This document shows, in pieces, positions 7,027 through 12,047 of a stretch of DNA of 20,248 bases (within the stretch, counting starts at the first letter, position 1; every line of letters starts with the position of its first letter). The stretch covers positions 1 through 20,248 of the IMG/VR virus record IMGVR_UViG_3300031825_000078. The stretch is one strand, 5' to 3'. The position numbers and the translations under genes are program-made. The notes beneath the pieces are model-generated. The model was not told the origin of the DNA and did no database searches. It saw only the letters and a program-made list of their open reading frames with translations. This DNA is from a virus.

Positions 7027-7592
7027 GCGGCGGACCTTTCCGCTGCAAACATCCCGAACTGGATGTTGCCGGTTCGAGCATCCAACCATGAACGATGCGC
7101 CTCAGCGACAGCACCGCTACCGGGGAAAAGATCTACAAGCTCATCTTCTGGCTCTATGTTGAGCCAGTCGAATATCCACCAGCAGACGGCATGAGGCTTG
7201 GCGCCCGGAAATCCTTTCCTCATGGCGATGGGTTCCGACACCGCAGGGGCCTCAACAAAATCCCGGATTGTCGGCTGCGTGGTTGGTATCGGCCTTCCAC
7301 CACGAATTATGATCGGTTCCCAGCACCAAGCCCGCGTCACATGCTTTTTGAAGGCAGCGAATGGCTTGACCCAAGCCGCAACCCTGACATCGGCGGGACA
7401 CATATTCAGTATCGTGCGCAGCGAAGGTTCATTGAGCGACAGCGCCCAACCATCGGGAAACTCATCGCACAAGCGATCAATCAGCGCCTGATGCCATTCA
7501 GGCCGATCACAATCGGCTGCATTTTCATGGAGAGCGCCATAATGCTTTTTGCCCTGCCCTAAATACGGGGGATCTGCATAAGCGAACCGCAT
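7023..7592 (-). CDS. DPPY-type DNA methyltransferase (circularly permuted order)
   Basis: A 189-residue enzyme in which the catalytic motif comes first, FAYADPPYLGQGKKHYG with DPPY at 7-10. The cofactor motif comes last, VDLFPGSGAVAEAH with FPGSG at about 156-160. This is the motif order of beta-class amino-methyltransferases such as CcrM, but without their extra recognition domain. ATG 7592 overlaps the preceding stop as TGATG and places DPPY six residues from the N-terminus; a longer frame upstream overlaps another gene. Likely substrates are adenine N6 or cytosine N4 in phage DNA. It is the third methyltransferase in the early operon and has no partner nuclease, so an anti-restriction role is the simplest reading. 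Confidence 0.8.
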   Translation of the reverse strand: MRFAYADPPYLGQGKKHYGALHENAADCDRPEWHQALIDRLCDEFPDGWALSLNEPSLRTILNMCPADVRVAAWVKPFAAFKKHVTRAWCWEPIIIRGGRPIPTTQPTIRDFVEAPAVSEPIAMRKGFPGAKPHAVCWWIFDWLNIEPEDELVDLFPGSGAVAEAHRSWLDARTGNIQFGMFAAERSAA

Positions 7593-7789
7593 CACGCTCC
7601 TGCTCTCCCCACCGCGCACATGGCGAAGATCGTAGCACCGCTCATGAGAAGAAAGACGGCGAGGCTGTACCACTGCGGAAGCTGGGGAGCCGGGGCCGGT
7701 TCGTCGCGGAGAGCGGTAAGTTCTTCCGGCACCGTGAAGGTGTGGCGGGCGACAAATTGCCCGCGCAGGCGATATTCGCGGCGGCTCAT
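7592..7789 (-). CDS. Small C-terminally anchored membrane protein (65 aa)
   Basis: The 65-residue product has a basic N-terminus (MSRREYRLRGQFVARHTFTV), a proline-rich linker (EPAPAPQLPQ), and one hydrophobic segment near the C-terminus, SLAVFLLMSGATIFAMCAVG. The order suggests a cytoplasmic domain of about 40 residues tethered by a single span. Start and stop overlap neighbouring genes by ATGA and TGATG. I recognise no family. Early phage membrane proteins often affect host division or superinfection, but nothing here shows that. Confidence 0.6.
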   Translation of the reverse strand: MSRREYRLRGQFVARHTFTVPEELTALRDEPAPAPQLPQWYSLAVFLLMSGATIFAMCAVGRAGA

Positions 7790-8043
7790 GCTGCGGCTCC
7801 AGTCTTCAAGCGCCAAGCGCCGAGAAGGTAGCGGACAGCCGCCCAGCAGCCGTTCGCATAGGCGGCGACGGCACCGCTGAAATGGTCATTTTCGTCGTCC
7901 CATGCGACGATCCGTGTAGGCTCGCCCCATTCATCAGGGACGCCCAGCTGCGGAAAGATCGAGGCGACCAGCCCGACAGTGATATGGCTGGATGAGGTGT
8001 GGTTCGCCGGGAACCGGGGATGATTGATCGCGGAAATATTCAT
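7786..8043 (-). CDS. Hypothetical protein (85 aa)
   Basis: An 85-residue protein with no recognised domain. The first half has HITVGLVASIFPQLGVPDEW. The middle is acidic and aromatic (RIVAWDDENDHFSG), and the end is a helix, AAYANGCWAAVRYLLGAWRL. ATG 8043 overlaps the upstream stop by four bases, and its own stop overlaps the next start. It is one of the first genes after the Cro-like regulator, so it would be expressed very early after induction. Function is unknown. Confidence 0.6.
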   Translation of the reverse strand: MNISAINHPRFPANHTSSSHITVGLVASIFPQLGVPDEWGEPTRIVAWDDENDHFSGAVAAYANGCWAAVRYLLGAWRLKTGAAA

Positions 8044-8339
8044 GCCGCCACCTGCATCATACGGCCAGCGGCGATGGCGCGACGGGCGGAAATGGTGAGT
8101 TCGACAGGCTGTCCCTTGCGGACGTTGCCGTGGCGATATTGGGCGGTGATGGCGCGGAATATGTCCCGGCGCGTATGGCGCAGACGAGATTCGAGTTCCG
8201 CGACGGTCATGGGGCGACCGGCGTCGAACAGGGCATTGAGCAGCCCGAACTCAACATAGTCGGCATGGGTCAGAGAAGCATAATCGACCTGCGCGAAAGA
8301 CTTGCCGCAATTCTGCGGTTTGATGGTGATGACAGGCAT
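8040..8339 (-). CDS. Small winged-helix-like DNA-binding protein (99 aa)
   Basis: The 99-residue protein has a pattern typical of a winged helix: LLNALFDAGRPMTVAELES, a turn, then TRRDIFRAITAQYRHG as recognition helix and VRKGQPVELTISARRA as wing. The first 30 residues are probably an extension. It is translated directly after the Cro-like gene, with start ATG 8339 overlapping that stop as TGATG, and so is likely a second early transcription regulator. Targets are unknown. The fold call rests on pattern reading only. Confidence 0.6.
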   Translation of the reverse strand: MPVITIKPQNCGKSFAQVDYASLTHADYVEFGLLNALFDAGRPMTVAELESRLRHTRRDIFRAITAQYRHGNVRKGQPVELTISARRAIAAGRMMQVAA

Positions 8340-8668
8340 CAGTGCACATCCTTTCGTTGCGTTTTCGGCTTCCGATGGCAAGCGACGGCGACGGGCGGCG
8401 TCGGTATGACGTTCCCACAATCTTCGCCGGGGTTTGATTGCCCGGTAGCCAAGGAAACGGGGTAAATGTCGGGACGAAGCAAATGCTTTGAAACTCCAGT
8501 TTCAGCTTCGACCTTCAATGCAAACTCGGCGGGCAAGCGCTTCCCAGATTGGAGCCATTTCCATACGGCAGTCTGAGAAACACCGCATATGCGGGCAAGC
8601 GCCGACTGCGATCCCGCCCGCAGAACGGCGGCCTTAAGCGCTTCAAATGGGGTGGCTTCTTCGCTCAT
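8339..8668 (-). CDS. YdaS/Cro-like HTH regulator
   Basis: This 109-residue protein has a helix-turn-helix of the YdaS/Cro type at about 8-65: SALARICGVSQTAVWKWLQS, then LPAEFALKVEAETGV and the end block LLRPDIYP, a frequent signature of Cro-like proteins of lambdoid and P2-like prophages. The remaining 40 residues look unstructured. It is the first gene of the leftward early operon and is divergent from the S24 repressor, the exact place of Cro. It would compete with the repressor at the shared operators and commit the phage to lytic growth. ATG 8668 follows AGGTGA at a six-base distance, and that site lies inside an operator-like repeat. Confidence 0.88.
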   Translation of the reverse strand: MSEEATPFEALKAAVLRAGSQSALARICGVSQTAVWKWLQSGKRLPAEFALKVEAETGVSKHLLRPDIYPVSLATGQSNPGEDCGNVIPTPPVAVACHRKPKTQRKDVH

Positions 8669-8752
8669 AGGCTTTCACCTACAACCGAAGTTACAATCTC
8701 GTCAACACGATAATTTCATTTGTTTCTACATCTAGGGTTGTAGGGTGCGCCA
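8669..8752. promoter_or_regulatory. Divergent immunity (immC-type) operator/promoter region
   Basis: The 84-base spacer between the Cro-like gene and the repressor is AT-richer than its surroundings. It is framed by a perfect inverted repeat, CCTACAACC at 8678-8686 and GGTTGTAGG at 8736-8744. A smaller dyad, CTACA (8726-8730) with TGTAG (8739-8743), overlaps the right arm. Each arm runs into the ribosome site of its gene: AGGTGA for the Cro-like gene and AGGG for the repressor. A minus-strand TTGACG at 8705-8700 could be a -35 element, but the matching -10 is poor. These are candidate operators, not proven ones. Confidence 0.65.
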
Positions 8753-9415
8753 ATGTTGATCCCAGACCGTCTCGTCTCGCGCATGGAGCAATGCGGGGAG
8801 ACCCAATCCAGCCTTGCGCGCAAGGTCGGGGTCTCCCCGCAAATGATAGGGAAGCTGGCGCGGGGCGACGGAGGTTCCAGCACCAAGCTGCACCTCATTG
8901 CCCAGCATTTACGCACGACGCCCGCCTATCTGACGGGGCAGGTCGAGGATCCCGAAGAAGGCGCGTTCATTCCGCCGACGCCGGAGGAAATCGCCGAGCA
9001 GATGGGGCTGGTGAAAGTCGAGGAAGTCGATCTGGCGATCGGTATGGGTGCGACCTATCTGGACGAAGCGGCCATTGCTACCGTCGAGCGCTGGATTCCT
9101 GCGGATTGGGTGCAGCAATTCACTGACGCCCCCGCCTCTTTTCTGACCATCGCCCGGCCTGTTGGCGACAGCATGTATCCGACGATCAATGATCGCGACA
9201 TCATCCTGATCGACAGGTCGAAGCGATCCATCGACCGGCAAGAAGCCATATGGGTTCTGGTTTATGGCGGGCTGGGCACGATCAAGCGGGTCCGCGCCAT
9301 GCCCGATGGCACCTATAAGTTGATGGGCGACAATCCCCAGGTGCGAGAAGAAACGGCGGCGGACGGCGAAATGTTCGTGATTGGCCGCGTGGCTGGTGTA
9401 ATCAGGCGCACCTAA
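8753..9415 (+). CDS. CI-like prophage repressor (XRE HTH + S24 peptidase domain)
   Basis: The 220-residue protein has an N-terminal helix-turn-helix (SSLARKVGVSPQMIGKLARG, 19-38) that binds operators. A C-terminal S24/LexA-like domain follows, with catalytic Ser140 in VGDSMYPTI and Lys178 in GTIKRVR. In this family the C-terminal domain dimerises the repressor and can cleave the linker after RecA activation. Between the two domains I find no Ala-Gly or Cys-Gly bond of the usual kind, so self-cleavage is uncertain. ATG 8753 has AGGG seven bases upstream. The gene is divergent from the Cro-like gene and is followed 23 bases later by the OB-fold gene, probably on the same transcript. Confidence 0.92.
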   Translation: MLIPDRLVSRMEQCGETQSSLARKVGVSPQMIGKLARGDGGSSTKLHLIAQHLRTTPAYLTGQVEDPEEGAFIPPTPEEIAEQMGLVKVEEVDLAIGMGATYLDEAAIATVERWIPADWVQQFTDAPASFLTIARPVGDSMYPTINDRDIILIDRSKRSIDRQEAIWVLVYGGLGTIKRVRAMPDGTYKLMGDNPQVREETAADGEMFVIGRVAGVIRRT

Positions 9416-9438
9416 CAGTCTGGTTACAGGGGAAATTG

Positions 9439-9897
9439 ATGACCGAAGAGAAGAAGAAATCGAAGTTCGGGCGAGGCTGCCTGATCGTTCTGGGTATATT
9501 TGTCATTCTCGTGGTGATCGGTGCGATTGCCGGTGGTGATGGTGCAAAGGAAGGCAAGAAAGAAGCGGCACCTGCCGCCGAATCAAAGCCTGCTCGTGCG
9601 GTAACAGCCCGTGAAATCGCCAAGGCCTATGATGCCAATGAAGCTGCGGCGCAGAAGGAATATGGCGGGCAGAAGCTGGCAGTCACGGGCACCGTGGCTG
9701 GTGTCGATCTGGGCCTGATGGATGAACCGATCATCAAGCTGGAAGGCATCAATCAGTTTATGCCGGTGCAGGCATCGTTCGACAAAAGCTTTACAGATCG
9801 CTCCGCCCAACTGGCGAAGGGACAGAAAGTCACCGTGACATGCGAAAAGCTGGGTGAAGTTGCAGGCTTTGCCATGCTGGACGATTGCACGATGTAA
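9439..9897 (+). CDS. Membrane-anchored OB-fold (tRNA_anti-like) protein
   Basis: The 152-residue product starts with a charged segment and one membrane span at about 14-32 (CLIVLGIFVILVVIGAIAG). A lysine- and alanine-rich linker follows. The domain from about 57 onward has the layout of the tRNA_anti-like OB fold: EIAKAYDANEAAAQKEYGGQ, then LAVTGTVAGV, and near the end LAKGQKVTVTCEKLG. That family is widespread and its ligand is mostly unknown; it need not bind tRNA. ATG 9439 follows AGGGGAA; an overlapping TTG at 9436 is less likely. Being just behind the repressor, it is probably expressed in the lysogen. That suggests lysogenic conversion, for example changes to the envelope or blocking of superinfecting phage, which is inference. 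Confidence 0.75.
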   Translation: MTEEKKKSKFGRGCLIVLGIFVILVVIGAIAGGDGAKEGKKEAAPAAESKPARAVTAREIAKAYDANEAAAQKEYGGQKLAVTGTVAGVDLGLMDEPIIKLEGINQFMPVQASFDKSFTDRSAQLAKGQKVTVTCEKLGEVAGFAMLDDCTM

Positions 9898-9949
9898 CGC
9901 GCCCTTATCGCATCTGGTGAACCGGCGCTCAGAGGGATATGATGGCACC

Positions 9950-10114
9950 ATGCCTGATGAGCCGCCGGTCATTTTCGATGACGATAACCCGGAGTGGACC
10001 GTGGAAGATTTTGCGCGGGCGAAGCGCGGGGACGACATTCCCGCGCCATTGCGTGAAGCCTTCCCCAAGCTGGCGTCCGGCGTGAACCAATCGCGTGGCC
10101 GGTCAGGCAGATAG
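9950..10114 (+). pseudogene. Truncated BrnA-like antitoxin N-terminal fragment
   Basis: This 54-codon frame begins at ATG 9950 and reads PPVIFDDDNPEWTVEDFARA (4-23), the signature of the N-terminal part of BrnA-type antitoxins. In full proteins a ribbon-helix-helix DNA-binding domain follows. Here the frame stops after QSRGRSGR, just where that domain would begin. No BrnT toxin gene is next to it, and no good ribosome site is seen. Its last 12 bases overlap the 3' end of the convergent antirepressor gene. It is best read as a remnant cut off at a module junction. A short functional peptide is possible but less likely. Confidence 0.55.
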
Positions 10115-10972
10115 CAGCGGCACCGCCTCTGCGATGTGGAATATCCAGCAGTTGACCGTCTTGTCCAACAGGCCGCTATTGACGGGCTGTTGTTTGACGA
10201 AGCGAGGCTGCTCATTCAGTTTCAGCGCGTCCTTCATCAAGCGATCAATGGCGACTGCGATACCTTCGCTTTTGAAATGGGCCTCGACTTCCTTCATCGA
10301 CAGGGCGAGCAGATCGCCGCGGCGACTGTGATTGATGGCAATGCCCTTCGCCTTCAATATTTCGATGCCGTTCCAAAAGGTGCGGACAATATCGGGCTGG
10401 GTCGGAGCATCGTGCCCCAGCTGGTCGAGCGCCGGAGTGTCGATGCCCAAAGTGGCGCAGTCCTGTTCCAGCAATTGATGGATCAGGCGGCGATAGGCCG
10501 GGTGCGATTCCCGGATCAATAGGCGCGCATAGCGCTCCACGCCGCGCTTCGCCTCTGACCGCTCCGACAGGCCAAGGCGGGCGAATGACGGATTGGTGGC
10601 ATAGCCCTTGGTCCAATAATCATGGAGAACCTGATAGCCTTCAACCTGCATCCCCTCCACGATCGGGCGGGCGCGTTCGTTGATGGTGTTCAGGTTCAGC
10701 TTGAACAACCAGCCATGCCACATCCGCAAAGGCAGGCAGAGGACTTCGCGCCTGTGCGGTGGTTCCGTTGTCAAATTGACAACGGAACTCGACAGAATTG
10801 GGTCTTTCGTGATGCGCCGATACTCATTCGACCAGTCCAGCCCCAGAGCCTCAACGCAGGGGCGCATAGCGACATAGACTTCACCGTCTACCGTCATGGT
10901 CAGCAGATCGCTTCCGGCCACCGGCACTACTGCGTATCGGACGGCTGCATTCTTCTTCGCTTCGTCGCTCAT
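10103..10972 (-). CDS. ant: P22-type phage antirepressor
   Basis: The 289-residue protein carries an N-terminal P22_AR_N domain at about 12-128: VVPVAGSDLLTMTVDGEVYV, CVEALGLDWSNEYRRI, LCLPLRMWHGWLFKLNLNTI and VEGYQVLHDYW. In P22, Ant binds and inactivates prophage repressors. After a helical middle part the protein ends with RFVKQQPVNSGLLDKTVNCW, a segment shared with the primase of this prophage. ATG 10972 overlaps the stop of the preceding gene as ATGA. It is the last gene of an operon controlled from the promoter opposite the Arc-like gene. It is the likely trigger that releases the S24 repressor. A perfect 13-base palindrome lies inside its coding region at 10762-10788. Confidence 0.88.
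   Translation of the reverse strand: MSDEAKKNAAVRYAVVPVAGSDLLTMTVDGEVYVAMRPCVEALGLDWSNEYRRITKDPILSSSVVNLTTEPPHRREVLCLPLRMWHGWLFKLNLNTINERARPIVEGMQVEGYQVLHDYWTKGYATNPSFARLGLSERSEAKRGVERYARLLIRESHPAYRRLIHQLLEQDCATLGIDTPALDQLGHDAPTQPDIVRTFWNGIEILKAKGIAINHSRRGDLLALSMKEVEAHFKSEGIAVAIDRLMKDALKLNEQPRFVKQQPVNSGLLDKTVNCWIFHIAEAVPLLSA
10762..10788. repeat. Perfect 27-bp palindrome inside the antirepressor gene
   Basis: The arm GTTCCGTTGTCAA (10762-10774) is followed by one base and then its exact reverse complement TTGACAACGGAAC (10776-10788). In the antirepressor frame it encodes SSVVNLTTE. A related, less perfect palindrome lies at 11253-11273 in front of the preceding gene of the operon. It may be an operator, an RNA hairpin that pairs with its partner, or conserved coding sequence. 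Confidence 0.8.
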
Positions 10973-11229
10973 TGCAGGCTTTCCCCCCGTTCGATCAACA
11001 CCCGGCGCGTAGCGGCAGGGTCGCCTGCGGCGCAAGCGCGGGCGAGGATAGTGGCGACACCGACCAGTGCGGAGGTTTCCATCATGGTCATACGGTCGGA
11101 CAGGGTGGAGGCGAGCCGGATCAGTTCGGGCACCATGTCGGTCAGGGTGATTTCCGGCGGCGCGGTCGATGCCAGCTGCACCATCATCAGGCGCACTTCA
11201 TCTTCGGTCAGTTTCCGGGGGTTCATCAT
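10969..11229 (-). CDS. Hypothetical protein of the antirepressor operon (86 aa)
   Basis: The 86-residue protein is all-helical in appearance, rich in methionine and leucine (RKLTEDEVRLMMVQLAS, MVPELIRLASTLSDRM). It has no recognised domain. ATG 11229 is preceded by GAGAGAACGAAC; a second ATG follows at once. The frame continues upstream as VVKFTTAFQSERTN, which resembles a stretch of the antirepressor (SVVNLTTE) and lies in the palindrome at 11253-11273. This may be a relic and is probably not translated. The stop overlaps the antirepressor start, so the two are coupled. In P22 small genes in this position modulate immunity; here the role is unknown. Confidence 0.6.
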   Translation of the reverse strand: MMNPRKLTEDEVRLMMVQLASTAPPEITLTDMVPELIRLASTLSDRMTMMETSALVGVATILARACAAGDPAATRRVLIERGESLQ

Positions 11230-11252
11230 GTTCGTTCTCTCAGATTGGAAAG

Positions 11253-11273
11253 CCGTGGTAAATTTCACCACGG
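11253..11273. repeat. Inverted repeat in the gap before the 86-aa gene
   Basis: CCGTGGT (11253-11259) and ACCACGG (11267-11273) form a 7-base stem around an AT-rich centre. Read on the minus strand, this stretch matches the palindrome at 10762-10788 along GAGTTCCGT and on through the centre, with differences at every third base. No T-run follows, so it is not a terminator. Confidence 0.75.
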
Positions 11274-11276
11274 AAC

Positions 11277-11561
11277 TCAGGCGAAGTGTAACTGCGACTC
11301 ATAGGCTTCATGCGCATTAACGGGGCCACGGCTCTGATCGACGCCATAGAGCGGGCGCATTTTCATGCAGCCATCGTCCTCGCCTAGATCGAGCGGGTCG
11401 CCTGCGAGTTCGTCTTCTTCCATGTCGGGATCGCCGTCCAACTGGTCGAGCAGGTCAATCAACGCCTCGATCTGCTGTTCGACCGCCTTCCGATCGAGCG
11501 ATGACAGCCCAAGAGAGATGGTGCGCGGCTGGAATGCCGTGCTAGGTATGATTGCAGCCAT
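11277..11561 (-). CDS. Acidic hypothetical protein, first gene of the antirepressor operon (94 aa)
   Basis: A 94-residue protein with a helix KAVEQQIEALIDLLDQLDGD followed by a very acidic stretch PDMEEDELAGDPLDLGEDDG. The end is neutral and polar. No domain is recognised; the acidic part could mimic DNA or bind a basic partner, which is speculation. ATG 11561 is chosen because GGAG lies 9 to 10 bases before it. Possible starts further up lie in the leader hairpin region. It is the first gene behind the leftward promoter opposite the Arc-like gene, with the 86-residue protein and the antirepressor behind it. Confidence 0.65.
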   Translation of the reverse strand: MAAIIPSTAFQPRTISLGLSSLDRKAVEQQIEALIDLLDQLDGDPDMEEDELAGDPLDLGEDDGCMKMRPLYGVDQSRGPVNAHEAYESQLHFA

Positions 11562-11562
11562 A

Positions 11563-11620
11563 ATCGTCTCCGTAACGATGGTGGTTAGGAGCGGCGCGAG
11601 GGGTAGTGACCCTTGCGCCG
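11563..11620 (-). promoter_or_regulatory. Structured leader of the antirepressor operon
   Basis: Two hairpins lie between the leftward promoter and the first gene. The outer one pairs CGGCGC (11592-11597) with GCGCCG (11615-11620) and continues inward as GGGT (11601-11604) with ACCC (11609-11612). The second pairs ATCGT (11563-11567) with ACGAT (11575-11579) and holds the GGAG ribosome site in its 7-base loop. This suggests control of translation of the operon, but it has not been folded computationally. Confidence 0.45.
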
Positions 11621-11628
11621 TTCTGCTT

Positions 11629-11676
11629 ACTGTCATTACAGTCACCATTGCGCACTGTCAATACATGGCATATAAA
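11629..11676. promoter_or_regulatory. Divergent promoters with two operator repeats for the Arc-like repressor
   Basis: Plus strand: -35 TTGCGC at 11648-11653, 17-base spacer, -10 TATAAA at 11671-11676, about seven bases before the Arc-like start codon. Minus strand: -35 TTGACA at 11661-11656, 17-base spacer, -10 TAATGA at 11638-11633. Two related 14-base sites overlap both promoters: ACTGTCATTACAGT at 11629-11642, a perfect 5-base dyad, and ACTGTCAATACATG at 11654-11667. They lie 25 bases apart and match at 11 of 14 positions. They are good operator candidates for the ribbon-helix-helix protein. Confidence 0.7.
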
Positions 11677-11682
11677 GCGCAC

Positions 11683-11835
11683 ATGGATGACGCTACAAAA
11701 GACCGCGCGTTTCAGATGCGCGTATCACCGCAATGGCTCGCTAAGATTGATGAATGGCGTCGGTTGCAGCCGGACTTGCCGCCTCGCGCCGAAGCAATCC
11801 GCCGCCTTGTCGAAAAGGGGCTGGAGCGGCCATGA
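11683..11835 (+). CDS. Arc-like ribbon-helix-helix repressor (50 aa), leaderless
   Basis: The 50-residue protein has the ribbon-helix-helix layout of P22 Arc, which is 53 residues. A short strand FQMRVS (10-15) is followed by helix PQWLAKIDEWRRLQ and helix RAEAIRRLVEKGLER. Arc and Mnt act as DNA-bound dimers or tetramers and repress the antirepressor gene of P22. ATG 11683 is about seven bases after the -10 element, so the transcript probably has no leader and no ribosome site. An in-frame ATG at 11668 would lie upstream of the predicted transcript start. It is divergent from the operon that ends in the antirepressor, and its stop overlaps the next start as ATGA. It is the likely repressor of that operon and of itself. 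Confidence 0.8.
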   Translation: MDDATKDRAFQMRVSPQWLAKIDEWRRLQPDLPPRAEAIRRLVEKGLERP

Positions 11836-12047
11836 AGGACATGAGTAGCGTTCGGGCGAATGAGAAAATCAAGCGCGGCTCCACTCTGGTCGGCAATGGC
11901 GGCCTGACATTGCTGGGCGCTGGTCTGGCACGGCTTTTTCTGGCCGCGACGGACCTGACGGCGGCCATATGGATTTTGTTAGGCGTGGCCCTTATATTCG
12001 TGGCCGTGCAGATGAACGATCTGATTGATTCGGAGGACGAGATATGA
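11832..12047 (+). CDS. Small two-span membrane protein (71 aa)
   Basis: The 71-residue protein starts with a charged segment (SSVRANEKIKRG) followed by two hydrophobic stretches at about 20-37 and 41-59 (STLVGNGGLTLLGAGLARLF and AAIWILLGVALIFVAVQMND). It ends in an acidic tail. It is translated right behind the Arc-like gene (ATGA overlap) and overlaps the next small gene in the same way. Similar tiny proteins with a RANEKIK start occur in alphaproteobacterial prophages, to my recollection, without known function. A holin-like or superinfection-exclusion role is possible. Co-expression with a lysogenic regulator favours exclusion, but this is inference. Confidence 0.65.
   Translation: MKDMSSVRANEKIKRGSTLVGNGGLTLLGAGLARLFLAATDLTAAIWILLGVALIFVAVQMNDLIDSEDEI

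Noticed and set aside
8700-8705. TTGACG as a firm early promoter -35
   Set aside because: No convincing -10 hexamer at 16 to 18 bases, so it is mentioned only as a possibility in the operator region.
10762-10788. Palindrome as an intrinsic terminator
   Set aside because: It lies inside the antirepressor reading frame and no T-run follows.
11221-11240. GTTC repeats as an alphaproteobacterial LexA box
   Set aside because: GTTC copies are 5 or 0 bases apart, not the 7 of the GTTC-N7-GTTC box, and they are not at the mapped promoter.
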